In this document: in pieces, positions 9,013 through 17,888 of the stretch
Position numbering within the stretch: position 1 is the stretch's first letter
Layout: every line of letters starts with the position of its first letter
From: ENR-C20 sp942493145
GTDB taxonomy: Bacteria > Bacillota > Clostridia > Acetivibrionales > DTU013
Direction: 5' to 3'
Assembly: GCA_942493145.1 (NCBI GenBank)
Contig: OW818679.1
Location: forward strand, 1,984,001 to 2,048,000
Length of the DNA stretch: 64,000 nucleotides
Notes under the pieces: model-generated
What the model was told of the DNA's origin: nothing
What the model saw: the letters and a program-made list of their open reading frames with translations, nothing else
Database searches by the model: none
Position numbers and translations under genes: made by a program

Positions 9013-10135
9013 CGCTACCTCCTTGATCCCCTTCGCTTGCAGATTTATTGCTTCCTATGGTGTTTTCACTGTATTTCTCCATCAAATTCATGAAGCGGTC
9101 AAAAAGATATGCAGTATCAGCTGGACCAGGCGAAGCTTCGGGGTGGAACTGCACTGTGAAAACTGGCATATCCTTGTACCTGATGCCCTCGATTGTTCCA
9201 TCGTTCATGTTCCTGTGGCTGACTTCCATCCTCGATTTGTCGAGGCTTTCTTCTATAATCGTGTAACCATGGTTCTGAGATGTTATATAAGTCAGATCCC
9301 TGGAAACGTCCTTTACCGGATGGTTACAGCCCCGGTGACCGTATTTCAGCCTTTCGGTGTCTGCACCGTTGGCAAGGGCAGTGAGCTGGTGTCCAAGGCA
9401 TATGCCGAAAATCGGCTTGATTCCAAGGAGTTTTTTGATTGTATCTATCTGGAATCTACAGTCTTTAGGATCGCCAGGCCCGTTTGACAGCATGATACCG
9501 TCCGGATTTATTGCCAATATCTCTGTAGGAGTAGCCGATGCAGGAAAAACATGTACATCACAACCCCTGTTTATGAGTGAGCGTATTATGTTTGTTTTTA
9601 TTCCGTAATCAAGAAGTGCGACTCTCAGTCCCTTCCCATCATGATGCACCACATTTTTAGTCGTTACCTGTTCTACCGGATCGGTTATCCTGTAGGACAT
9701 TATCCTGGGCAGCCATTCATCAGGTGAATAGCTTTCACCAGTGTATATCATACCCTTCATAGTCCCCTTGTCTCTGAGTATCCTTGTAAGCGCGCGGGTA
9801 TCAATACCCTCGATTCCGATTATCGAATATCTTTTAAGATAATCATCCAGGGTCTCAATTGACCTCCAGTTACTTGGAGTCCTGCATATCTCTCTGACGA
9901 CAAAGCCCTTAACCTGTGGCTTCGCCGATTCAATATCCTCAGGGTTGACTCCATAGTTTCCTATAAGGGGATAAGTCATCGTGACAATCTGTCCGCAATA
10001 GGAGGGATCGGTAAGGACCTCCTGATAACCTGTCATACCTGTATTGAAGACCACCTCTCCAACCATGGCACCTTCAGCCCCAAAACTTACGCCTTCAAAA
10101 ACCGTTCCATCCTCCAAGGCTAAAAAAGCCTTCAT
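8999..10135 (-). CDS. carA: carbamoyl phosphate synthase, small (glutaminase) subunit
   Basis: The 378-residue subunit that hydrolyses glutamine and channels ammonia to CarB. The N-terminal small-subunit domain starts MKAFLALEDGTVFEG. The C-terminal class I glutamine amidotransferase domain has the nucleophile Cys in GICLGHQLTALA and the His-Glu pair in VQFHPEASPGP. AAGGAG lies upstream of the ATG at 10135. The gene overlaps carB. A single carAB pair inside the pyr operon suggests pyrimidine control of carbamoyl phosphate supply. Confidence 0.98.
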   Translation of the reverse strand: MKAFLALEDGTVFEGVSFGAEGAMVGEVVFNTGMTGYQEVLTDPSYCGQIVTMTYPLIGNYGVNPEDIESAKPQVKGFVVREICRTPSNWRSIETLDDYLKRYSIIGIEGIDTRALTRILRDKGTMKGMIYTGESYSPDEWLPRIMSYRITDPVEQVTTKNVVHHDGKGLRVALLDYGIKTNIIRSLINRGCDVHVFPASATPTEILAINPDGIMLSNGPGDPKDCRFQIDTIKKLLGIKPIFGICLGHQLTALANGADTERLKYGHRGCNHPVKDVSRDLTYITSQNHGYTIIEESLDKSRMEVSHRNMNDGTIEGIRYKDMPVFTVQFHPEASPGPADTAYLFDRFMNLMEKYSENTIGSNKSASEGDQGGSDAKT

Positions 10136-10189
10136 TAAACCACTCCTTCTTTATATATCACTCAAAAGCGCTGATTTCGGTTTCCACAA

Positions 10190-11131
10190 TTATTTTCTGC
10201 CAATTGCGCCATTTATATCATCTTTCATTCTTATGGCCTCAGCCCTTGCTGCCATTGCATAGTCACCTTCGCCATATTTGTCTTTCCAGCTTTCAGCCTG
10301 CCAGGCACACATAATACTCCTGGAAGCGTTTATGATCGCTCCCAGACCATCCCTGTTGAAGTTGTGGGACGCATCCATTGCGGAACCCCCTTGTGCGCCG
10401 TATCCCGGTACAAGGATATAAGCCTTTTTCATAATGCTCCTGAGTATCTTCGCCTGATTGGGGTAAGTGGCTCCAACTACTGCGCCTACACTGCTGTATC
10501 CATGTTCCCCGGTGATGTTCTTTCCCCAGTCCTCTACATACTGCGCCACAATTTCATAAATGCTTTTACTTTGACTTGTAAGGAGGTCCTGAAGCTGGCC
10601 GGAGGATTTATTTGAGGTCTTTACAAGTATGAATATTCCTTTGTCGTACTTTTTACAATCCTCTATGAAAGGCTTGATACCGTCGATGCCAAGGTATGGA
10701 TTCACAGTCAGGGCATCAGCGTCGAAGGCAGCTTCTGTTTTACCGCCTGTAATGGAGGTGCGCCCGAGGAAAGCCGTAGAATAGGCCTCCGCTGTACTAC
10801 CTATGTCATTCCTTTTACCATCTGCTATTACTATCAACCCTTTTGATTTTGCATATGAAACGGTTTCATAAAAAGCCTTTACACCTGCCACTCCATACAT
10901 TTCATAATATGCAAGCTGGGGTTTCACTGCCGGTACAACATCTGCAAGGGTGTCAATCAATGCTTTGTTAAAGGTCAATATGGCAGATGCCGCACCTTCC
11001 AGACTCTCTCCGTATTGCTTGAAAGCCATGTCTATTAATGATGCCGGCACATAATCCAGTTTCGGGTCAAGCCCGACTACGGTCGGATTGTTCTTTTCGA
11101 TGATTTTGGCGATTAATCTGTCTATAAACAT
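10190..11131 (-). CDS. pyrF: orotidine 5'-phosphate decarboxylase, long (type 2) form
   Basis: Decarboxylates OMP to UMP, the last de novo step. At 313 residues it is the longer subfamily rather than the 230-residue Bacillus type. Substrate-site features are TVVGLDPKLDY at the N-terminus, the catalytic IADGKRNDIGSTA with the Asp-x-Lys-x-x-Asp array, VNPYLGID, and the phosphate-binding VPGYGAQGGSA. It lies between pyrC and carA in the minus-strand operon. The full set of motifs makes the call secure. Confidence 0.95.
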   Translation of the reverse strand: MFIDRLIAKIIEKNNPTVVGLDPKLDYVPASLIDMAFKQYGESLEGAASAILTFNKALIDTLADVVPAVKPQLAYYEMYGVAGVKAFYETVSYAKSKGLIVIADGKRNDIGSTAEAYSTAFLGRTSITGGKTEAAFDADALTVNPYLGIDGIKPFIEDCKKYDKGIFILVKTSNKSSGQLQDLLTSQSKSIYEIVAQYVEDWGKNITGEHGYSSVGAVVGATYPNQAKILRSIMKKAYILVPGYGAQGGSAMDASHNFNRDGLGAIINASRSIMCAWQAESWKDKYGEGDYAMAARAEAIRMKDDINGAIGRK

Positions 11132-11175
11132 TACAATGCTCCTTTTTCATGTGCGATGTATCGAAGTATCAGAGA

Positions 11176-12465
11176 TCAGAGTAGAATCTTTTCTCTTACA
11201 ACGATGGTACCTTCAACTATTGTGTAGCATACAGAGCCGTATAGCTCCCAACCGTCATATGGTGAATTTTTTCCTTTTGAAAGGAATTTCTGCACTTCAA
11301 TCTTAACTAACTCATCAATATCCAATATAGTAATGTCTGCAGACCTTCCCTTTTCGATGGTGCCCTTGTTGATGCACAGTATTTCCGATGGAATGACGCA
11401 CATCTTTTTAACCAGCTCAGCCATGGTCAGGACTCCTGATTTAACCAGATATGTCACTGCAAGTGGGATGGCTGTTTCAAAACCGGAAATTCCATTTGAT
11501 GCAATTGCGAATTCCACGTTTTTCTCGTCGTTATGATGTGGTGCATGGTCGGTGGCAATTATATCTATGGTGCCATCTCTCAGACCTTCTATTATGGCAT
11601 CTACATCTGCCTTTGTTCTTAGAGGCGGGTTCACCTTGGCCAATGTGTTATAACCGTTACAAGCCTCCTCTGTCAGCGTGAAGTAGTGAGGACAGGTTTC
11701 ACAGGTGACCCTTACGCCTCTTTTCTTTGCACTCCGTATGAGATCTACCGAAAGGGCCGTGCTTACATGAGCTATGTGTATCGGTGCATTTAAATACTCG
11801 GCCAGGATTATATCACGTGCCACCACTATCTCCTCAGCTGCGGAAGGTATTCCTTTAAGGCCCAGGACTGTAGACTGGTAACCCTCATTCATGACTCCTT
11901 CATCGGAAAGCTCGGTATCCTCGCAGTGGGATATCACAGTCATATCGAACATTGAAGCATACTGCAAAGCCTTTTTCATCAGCGAAGAATTCTTTACAGG
12001 CTTTCCGTCATCGGAAATGGCAACAGCGCCTGCGAACTTGAGATCGCCGATCTCAGCCAGTTCTTCACCTTTCTGTCCCTTTGATATGGCACCGATGGGA
12101 TAAACATTTACATACCCTTCCTGTGCCGCCTTGCTCAGGATATATTTTACCACCGCCTCATTGTCTATGATCGGAGTGGTGTTGGGCATGCACGCTATTG
12201 ATGTGAAGCCGCCTTTTGCAGCGCTCATGGTACCCGACTCAATATCTTCCTTGTATTCCTGGCCTGGATCCCTAAGGTGGCAATGCGCATCCACAAAGCC
12301 CGGCAATACATATTTCCCCTTAGCATCTATTATGTCGCAATTACTTATATCATTATAATCGTTACCTATGTCTTCAATCTTTCCATTCTCTATGAGAATG
12401 TCGAATAATCCGTCCCTGCCTGATTTTGGATCAATAACATGGCCGTTTTTAATTAGTAGTCTCAT
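11176..12465 (-). CDS. pyrC: dihydroorotase, type I
   Basis: A 429-residue zinc amidohydrolase that closes carbamoyl aspartate to dihydroorotate. The metal motif DAHCHLRDPGQEYKEDI is present with HxH, followed by a lysine-free type I pattern, SHCEDTELSDEG, IAHVSTA and the late catalytic ATDHAPHH. The start codon at 12465 follows AGGAGGGGC and overlaps the end of pyrB by 17 bases, consistent with translational coupling. In related bacteria this class associates with PyrB. Confidence 0.97.
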   Translation of the reverse strand: MRLLIKNGHVIDPKSGRDGLFDILIENGKIEDIGNDYNDISNCDIIDAKGKYVLPGFVDAHCHLRDPGQEYKEDIESGTMSAAKGGFTSIACMPNTTPIIDNEAVVKYILSKAAQEGYVNVYPIGAISKGQKGEELAEIGDLKFAGAVAISDDGKPVKNSSLMKKALQYASMFDMTVISHCEDTELSDEGVMNEGYQSTVLGLKGIPSAAEEIVVARDIILAEYLNAPIHIAHVSTALSVDLIRSAKKRGVRVTCETCPHYFTLTEEACNGYNTLAKVNPPLRTKADVDAIIEGLRDGTIDIIATDHAPHHNDEKNVEFAIASNGISGFETAIPLAVTYLVKSGVLTMAELVKKMCVIPSEILCINKGTIEKGRSADITILDIDELVKIEVQKFLSKGKNSPYDGWELYGSVCYTIVEGTIVVREKILL

Positions 12466-13387
12466 TTCCGCCCCTCCTGGTCAAAAGGTATAACAAAGCC
12501 ATTCTTACCGCTACGCCGTTCGTAACCTGTTCATCTATCACCGACTGTTCACAATCGGCAACCTGGCTCGATAATTCAATCCCCCTGTTCATTGGGCCTG
12601 GATGCATAACAAGGGCATCTTCCCTGGCCAGCAGCAGTCTCTTGTCATCGAGTCCGAAAAACTTAGAATATTCCCTTACTGTTGGGAACAAGCCGGCCTT
12701 CTGTCTTTCAAGCTGTATACGCAAGGCCATTACAACATCAGCGTCAATGAGGGCTTCCTGGATGGTGTTGAACACCTTCACTCCTGCTTTTTCAAGGCCG
12801 GGAGGCATCATAGTCGCTGGACCTGCAACACTGACCTCGGCTCCAAGTTTTGTGAGACCCCAGATATTGCTCCTTGCAACTCTGCTGTGGTAAACATCAC
12901 CTATTATTGCTACCTTCAGGCCCTTTATGCTGCCCTTCTTTTCCATGATAGTCAGCATGTCCAGAAGTGCTTGAGTAGGATGCTCATTCATACCGTCTCC
13001 CGCGTTGATAACAGAGGCTTTTATATTTTTCGCGACAAGGTGTGGAGCTCCTGACATCGGATGCCTTATAACCAGGACATCTGTGCCCATCATGTCAATA
13101 GTTCGGGCTGTGTCGATGAGATTCTCCCCTTTGGACACACTGCTGCTTGAAGCGGATATATTGGCTGCACTGGCGCTCATGTATTTTGATGCGAGTTCGA
13201 AGGACAGCCGTGTTCTGGTACTATTTTCATAGAACAGGGTTATTATTGATTTTCCCTGTAGGTGGGGGGTTTTCTTGTTATTGGTGGTCAGGACATATTT
13301 CATTGTTTTAGCCGTTTCGAGAATGTATTCGATCTCTTCTGCGGACAAATCCCTGAGCCCTAGTAAATCCTTTGATTTAAGATTCAT
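12449..13387 (-). CDS. pyrB: aspartate carbamoyltransferase catalytic subunit
   Basis: Joins carbamoyl phosphate to aspartate. The 312 residues carry the carbamoyl-phosphate motif ENSTRTRLSFELA, the loop SSVSKGENL, HPMSGAPH, NAGDGMNEHPTQALLDM, and the C-terminal MHPGPMNRGIEL that contacts aspartate. No pyrI regulatory subunit gene is present, so this is expected to be the unregulated trimer as in Bacillus. AGGAGG lies upstream of the ATG. It follows pyrR with a 31-base gap that is too short for a second attenuator. Confidence 0.97.
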   Translation of the reverse strand: MNLKSKDLLGLRDLSAEEIEYILETAKTMKYVLTTNNKKTPHLQGKSIITLFYENSTRTRLSFELASKYMSASAANISASSSSVSKGENLIDTARTIDMMGTDVLVIRHPMSGAPHLVAKNIKASVINAGDGMNEHPTQALLDMLTIMEKKGSIKGLKVAIIGDVYHSRVARSNIWGLTKLGAEVSVAGPATMMPPGLEKAGVKVFNTIQEALIDADVVMALRIQLERQKAGLFPTVREYSKFFGLDDKRLLLAREDALVMHPGPMNRGIELSSQVADCEQSVIDEQVTNGVAVRMALLYLLTRRGGNETTN

Positions 13388-13418
13388 CTGTCCCTCCTGT
13401 TATACTTATACTGGAATG

Positions 13419-13970
13419 TTAGTGCACCTGGCCTCTTTCAATGTCGTTTATGGTAACGGCATTGACATTGTCGATACCCATTACACGGACGTTAATGATT
13501 TCATTTCTGGAAGTTGGGACATTCTTGCCGACGTAGTCAGCCCGAATGGGTAATTCGCGGTGACCTCTGTCGATGAGTATGGCCAGCTGGACCATTTTGG
13601 GCCTTCCGATGTCCATGATCGCGTCGATTGCCGCTCTGACGGTCCTGCCTGTGAAAAGGACATCATCCACAAGTACAATGAGCTTGTCATTGATGGAGAA
13701 GTTTATCTCTGTGCCGTTTACCACAGGATGTTCATTCATCAGGCTGAGATCGTCCCTGTAAAATGTTATGTCCAGTATCCCGACGGGAACCTGCTTGCCT
13801 TCGACCTCGAATATTTTTTGTGCAATCATCTTCGCAAGAGGTACTCCCCTTCTCTGGATTCCTATAAGGACCAGATTATCGATACCCTTGTTTTTTTCAA
13901 TGATTTCGTGCGCTATCCTTGTAACAGCTCTGAAAATGCCACTTTCGTCCATTATTTCGGCCTTGTCCAA
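13419..13970 (-). CDS. pyrR: PyrR: pyr mRNA-binding attenuation regulator / uracil phosphoribosyltransferase
   Basis: An RNA-binding protein that, with UMP or UTP, binds the pyr leader and promotes termination; it often also has uracil phosphoribosyltransferase activity. About 183 residues. The PRPP loop is LIVLVDDVLFTGRTVRAAID and basic RNA-binding residues occur in GIQRRGVPLAK and DRGHRELPIRADYVG. I start it at the TTG at 13970, nine bases after AGGAGG; an upstream in-frame ATG would include the ribosome site. Its own leader at 13986-14112 holds the expected target, so the operon is autogenously controlled. Confidence 0.95.
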   Translation of the reverse strand: MDKAEIMDESGIFRAVTRIAHEIIEKNKGIDNLVLIGIQRRGVPLAKMIAQKIFEVEGKQVPVGILDITFYRDDLSLMNEHPVVNGTEINFSINDKLIVLVDDVLFTGRTVRAAIDAIMDIGRPKMVQLAILIDRGHRELPIRADYVGKNVPTSRNEIINVRVMGIDNVNAVTINDIERGQVH

Positions 13971-13999
13971 ATTATATCGCCTCCTCAATATTTGCTAAA

Positions 14000-14112
14000 A
14001 CAAAAATGCCTCCAGCCTTTTTGGCAGGAAGCATGTATATTCAAACATTAATATACTTCAACAGGAATTAATATACAATAACCCTTCCAGCCTCGCGGGA
14101 CTAATTAAAAGG
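14000..14112 (-). promoter_or_regulatory. PyrR-responsive attenuator in the pyr leader
   Basis: Read on the minus strand, 14112-14081 gives a stem-loop containing AGTCCCGCGAGGCTGGAAGGG, the known PyrR anti-antiterminator shape with its conserved purine-rich loop. Downstream, 14034-14000 forms a GC-rich hairpin (TGCTTCCTGCC with GGCTGGAGGCA) followed by TTTTTGTTTT, the terminator. The intervening A/T-rich segment, with two copies of GTATATTAAT, is placed to form the competing antiterminator. High UMP/UTP should favour PyrR binding and termination before pyrR. Confidence 0.88.
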
Positions 14113-14131
14113 TCGGTATTCAATTAAGAAT

Positions 14132-14160
14132 ATGTTATCATATAAAAAAATGCGTGTCCA
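14132..14160 (-). promoter_or_regulatory. pyr operon SigA-type promoter
   Basis: On the minus strand TGGACA (14160-14155) and TAACAT (14137-14132) are separated by 17 bases. The start of transcription would fall near 14125, just before the PyrR site, giving a leader of about 150 bases. Confidence 0.65.
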
Positions 14161-14231
14161 GTTTTATTTATTATCCATCTTGATTAAATATAACCGCTTA
14201 TGCATAATAGATTATATGAAGGAGTGATAGA

Positions 14232-15203
14232 TTGCGGGTATTAGAACCGGATATAATAATTAAAGCCTTTATTCTGCTCTCCATACTGTTTGCCTTGTTG
14301 GCTGTGAACATCTTTTTTTCCATCCGGAAGAAAATCAACAAGCCGGCCGGATTATTTCACGTTGCTTCATTTTTTGGTTTTGCAGGCATTTTCTGTTATT
14401 TGATGGATCTGGTCATATTGGATTTGCCTTTTGAGTCTTATTATAGAAAAACAGGCACCATATCAATTATAGCATGTCTTCTTTTAGCGACAATTCCAAT
14501 TTTCGCCCTTCTCTTCATGAAAGATAAGGTGTCTCCACATTTTCACTGGTCCCATGACCTGAAGACTGTTTATTCATCCATAGATGATCTGGCTATCATA
14601 GTTGATTACATGGGTATTATAACTGAAATCAACCATCCGGATATACTTGAAGCCCTTCTTGGTGATAATTGCAAAACAATTGATGAGCTTATTGAAAAAC
14701 TCCGTCAAAAAACACAGAATACCAGCCTTAAAAACCTTGAGCCTGGACTGTTTAAAATGGGTGGTAAAGAGAAGTTTGAAATCAATTTTTGTGAGAATAA
14801 TAAAACCTATATTCTGACTGGTTCACCTGTTGTAAGCGGAAACAGTCGTCTCGGAACGACAATAGTCATGCATGACATTACTGAAAAGAAAAATTCCGAA
14901 CAGCAGATCAAAAACCGCATCGAATATCTTGAGGAAGCTAACCTGAAGCTTTCAAAATATGTTAAAATTGCAAATATACTGGAGATGGAAAAAGAGAGAC
15001 TCAAGCTCATGGAACAGGTTCAGATTGAGTTGATTAGTAATATTGAAAAGGCAATCGACCATGTACATAGTATTCAAAAAAAATCCTATGTTGAAATATT
15101 TGATTACCAGAATGATATCAGACATGTAGCTGATAAGCTTAGAGATGTATATAAAGATGTAAGAAATTCCATACGCAGGATTTCCAGCGAAGAAGGCAGG
15201 TAA
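14232..15203 (+). CDS. membrane PAS/coiled-coil protein, kinase-like but lacking catalytic domains
   Basis: A 323-residue protein with three predicted membrane segments (about 8-31, 40-63, 75-95), then a PAS-like domain (about 112-218) ending in MHDITEKKNSEQQIKN, the usual PAS-to-kinase linker. After that come long amphipathic helices rich in Glu, Lys and Leu. There is no phosphoacceptor H-box and no HATPase motif, so it cannot phosphorylate by itself. The start is the TTG at 14232 behind GAAGGAGTG. It ends three bases before the response regulator and was probably transcribed with it. It may be a sensor that signals through protein contact, or a kinase that lost its ATPase domain; the clean stop argues against a recent truncation. 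Confidence 0.75.
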   Translation: MRVLEPDIIIKAFILLSILFALLAVNIFFSIRKKINKPAGLFHVASFFGFAGIFCYLMDLVILDLPFESYYRKTGTISIIACLLLATIPIFALLFMKDKVSPHFHWSHDLKTVYSSIDDLAIIVDYMGIITEINHPDILEALLGDNCKTIDELIEKLRQKTQNTSLKNLEPGLFKMGGKEKFEINFCENNKTYILTGSPVVSGNSRLGTTIVMHDITEKKNSEQQIKNRIEYLEEANLKLSKYVKIANILEMEKERLKLMEQVQIELISNIEKAIDHVHSIQKKSYVEIFDYQNDIRHVADKLRDVYKDVRNSIRRISSEEGR

Positions 15204-15206
15204 AAT

Positions 15207-15854
15207 ATGATACGGATTATGGTTGCTGACGATCAGCTGTTATTTCGGGCAATGCTTGAGAGTATGCTAAAAAAAGATGATGAGCTGGAAATCGTTGCTT
15301 CCGCTTCAAGTGGTGATGAGGCCATAATGCTGGCTTTACAGCATAAGCCGGATGTCGTGCTGATGGATATCCAGATGCCTTGCAAAAACGGCATGGAAGC
15401 CTTAAAAGAAATCAAGGCAGCTCTTCCCCAAACCAAAGTGGCTATGCTTACTACCTTCGAAAATTTGGAAAACATTAAGGCAGCCTGTCAATCAGGAGCT
15501 GATGGATACCTTGTGAAGGACATGAAGCCTGATATCCTTTTAATGGCTGTTAAGTGCATTTATAACGATATTGTAATGTTCCACAGCAGCGTATATTCCA
15601 TGATGCTTTCAACAAAAGGAATGATTACTAATTACTCATCTGAAAAGGTTGAGTTTGGCGATATTGTCTTTGATCCGGTTGATATAATAATAATGAAGCA
15701 AATTGCAGAGGGTAAAACAAATAAGGATATAGCCCACCTTATATGCTACAGCGAAGGCACTGTTAAAAACAGAGTATCAAAGATATTAAGCATGACAGGT
15801 CTTTCTGATCGTACTGAAATAACTGTTTTCGCTATAAAAAACCAGATTATTTAA
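15207..15854 (+). CDS. NarL/LuxR-family response regulator
   Basis: A 215-residue transcription regulator. The receiver domain (1-120) has Asp8-Asp9, phosphoacceptor Asp54 in VVLMDIQMP, Thr82 and Lys104. A C-terminal helix-turn-helix of the LuxR type covers roughly 150-210 (IAEGKTNKDIAHLICYSEGTVKNRVSKIL). It follows the PAS/coiled-coil gene by three bases and faces the histidine kinase at 15881-17602. Its kinase is most likely that convergent HisKA_3-type protein, the class that pairs with NarL regulators. The target promoter is unknown; the repeats at 17702-17780 are a candidate site. Confidence 0.92.
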   Translation: MIRIMVADDQLLFRAMLESMLKKDDELEIVASASSGDEAIMLALQHKPDVVLMDIQMPCKNGMEALKEIKAALPQTKVAMLTTFENLENIKAACQSGADGYLVKDMKPDILLMAVKCIYNDIVMFHSSVYSMMLSTKGMITNYSSEKVEFGDIVFDPVDIIIMKQIAEGKTNKDIAHLICYSEGTVKNRVSKILSMTGLSDRTEITVFAIKNQII

Positions 15855-15880
15855 TTTTTATATACCGGCAGACTATATAA

Positions 15881-17602
15881 TCAGGCTGGGATGCTCCGTG
15901 GTATCACTGCATGAATTGTAAATCCATTTTCCCCATCGGATATAAATCTGACTTTTCCAAAAAGCTCGGCAAATCTTGATTCAATTCCTGTAAGGCCATG
16001 ATTCTTAACAATCTCATGGCAACCTGATCCGTTATCAATGGCAAAAACTTCTACCTTTTGTGGTTTGAAACGAAGGATTATGTGAATTGTCTTTGCTCTG
16101 CCATGCTTGATGGAATTTGTGACAGCCTCCTGGCAAAGCCGGAATATAGCCTCTGTTTGCGGGCTGTTTAGTTCATAGGTTTCACCCTGGAACACAAAAT
16201 CCACCTCAATATTCTGATTACGAAGATGTGATATTGCTTTTGTCAGGGATGTTTGACCCCAGTCCATATCTTTACCAATAAAAGTATTCTTCAGGTCATT
16301 CAGACCGCTGGCAAGTAACTCACAAATCTGATTTAACTTTTGGTTTGCGGTTTTCATTTCGGTATCAACGGCAGCTAACTCAGCCGTGCCAATTACAACT
16401 GTGAGGCTGTGTCCAAGTATGTCGTGCATGTTTTGAGCTATACTTGCTTTTGTTTTTGCAATAGCAAGCTCTCTGGTTTTCTGAGCCATAGTATCGAGTC
16501 TATGATTTGTCTCCAACAGCTCAGAATTTTGATTGTTAAGAGCTCTCTCTGCCGCCGCAATTTCAGAAATATCATTAAAACAGAGTAGTATATGCTTTTT
16601 TTTAAGTGGTTTTTTTAATACTTTACAGGTAAGACCGTTTTTCAGAAACATTTCAAAGCCGTTTTTTCTGTCAATAGATTGAACATAGTCCATAAACCTT
16701 TGGATATCTTCGGTTTTTTCAAATGGAAGAGCGTTTGCAAAATCATGTAGTCTTTTTTCTTCACATGCATGATGAAACATTGAATGATATGCCACGTTAC
16801 CATTATACAATTTGTTTTCTCCATCCAGGAACACAATACCCTGGGGTATCTGAGCGAAGAACTGCTCATAAGATATGAGAGATATATCAAAAAAACGAAA
16901 CCTGAGCGCAGGAATCATAAAGAGAATCAGTGCTATCGATGCTGCAACAGGGGTGAAGTCAAATACCGGGAATGGGAATACCCATGGGAAAATACCAAAC
17001 TTGAATAGAATGTAATAAGCATTGGTAAATAGCGTAATCAGTGTAATAGCGGCAAAGAAGTTCGCCCACGACTTTTTACCGTTGAAACCCGGTTGCCTGG
17101 TATATCCTTTCGAAAGCAGCACAATGCCAAATAGCATATACGTATACTGAATAATCTGCAAAGGAATAAACATAAAGCCGAAACGATCCTTATAAAAGTC
17201 ATAATACGAGTAAAACCTCATATGTAAAGGGTTTGTAAGGACAATAATAAAGGAGATAAGCGGAAGTACACCCCAAAGAATAAGGGCTTTACGGGATGGA
17301 ACCTTGCCTCTTGTGTAAATATAGGCAAAGAACACAAGACAATATCCTAAAAACTCCACACCGAAATACTGTGTAACAATAAAAATCCATCTTAATTCTT
17401 CATTTGGCGAAACTGTTTTCAATATCTTTGAAAGCATCCAAAGCATTATCATTGCTACTACTGCCAGATAGCTGTATAGAAGTGGTGTTTTTTTTGCCCG
17501 AATATATATTGAAAAGCTGAAACCGAACAGAATTACCAGTGCTATTGTATGGAATATGATTATTGTAAATATTTCAACAGCAAGCTTGTCGGATACAGGC
17601 AT
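15881..17602 (-). CDS. 7TM sensor histidine kinase, HisKA_3 class
   Basis: A 573-residue membrane kinase. Residues 10-235 hold seven hydrophobic segments in the pattern of the histidine kinase 7TM sensor domain. A PAS domain follows (about 245-345), then a coiled linker, the H-box QNMHDILGHSLTVV with His393, an N-box QEAVTNSIKHG (491-501), and the nucleotide motifs DNGSG (523-527) and GLTGIESR (536-543). The HDxxGHSL form marks the NarL-partner family. GGGAGAG lies eight bases before the ATG. The gene converges on the response regulator at 15207 with a 26-base gap. The signal is unknown. Confidence 0.92.
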   Translation of the reverse strand: MPVSDKLAVEIFTIIIFHTIALVILFGFSFSIYIRAKKTPLLYSYLAVVAMIMLWMLSKILKTVSPNEELRWIFIVTQYFGVEFLGYCLVFFAYIYTRGKVPSRKALILWGVLPLISFIIVLTNPLHMRFYSYYDFYKDRFGFMFIPLQIIQYTYMLFGIVLLSKGYTRQPGFNGKKSWANFFAAITLITLFTNAYYILFKFGIFPWVFPFPVFDFTPVAASIALILFMIPALRFRFFDISLISYEQFFAQIPQGIVFLDGENKLYNGNVAYHSMFHHACEEKRLHDFANALPFEKTEDIQRFMDYVQSIDRKNGFEMFLKNGLTCKVLKKPLKKKHILLCFNDISEIAAAERALNNQNSELLETNHRLDTMAQKTRELAIAKTKASIAQNMHDILGHSLTVVIGTAELAAVDTEMKTANQKLNQICELLASGLNDLKNTFIGKDMDWGQTSLTKAISHLRNQNIEVDFVFQGETYELNSPQTEAIFRLCQEAVTNSIKHGRAKTIHIILRFKPQKVEVFAIDNGSGCHEIVKNHGLTGIESRFAELFGKVRFISDGENGFTIHAVIPRSIPA

Positions 17603-17701
17603 TTTTTACTCTCCCGCATATCAAAATTATCAGTATCATTTCATATCCTGGCAGCAACAATTATAGCATACAACCCTTCCTGATACCATATATCACCATA
17701 C

Positions 17702-17780
17702 AGTTATTGTGAGCAACATAAAGTTATTGTGAGCAAATAGAGTCATTCTTAGTGACTATCAAAGTCACCTGGAATGACTT
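17702..17780. promoter_or_regulatory. candidate operator: 15-bp direct repeats and an adjacent imperfect palindrome
   Basis: AGTTATTGTGAGCAA occurs at 17702-17716 and again at 17722-17736, exactly 20 bp apart, two helical turns. Right beside it, 17741-17757 and 17764-17780 are inverted copies (14 of 17 positions match, outer arms AGTCATT and AATGACT). The block lies between the divergent kinase and DUF1508 genes, where a NarL-type regulator could bind. This is a sequence observation; function is inference. Confidence 0.5.
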
Positions 17781-17888
17781 TTAACATTGAAAGATATGTC
17801 TTTTTTCAGGTCGGGTGGCACTGTATAAATGACCATCCAAAATAATACAATTATTCAGAAAATAGCTGGTTAAAAGCCCCAAAGGCAG

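Noticed and set aside
14232..15203. A full sensor histidine kinase
   Set aside because: There is no H-box, N-box or G-box; only PAS and helices are present.
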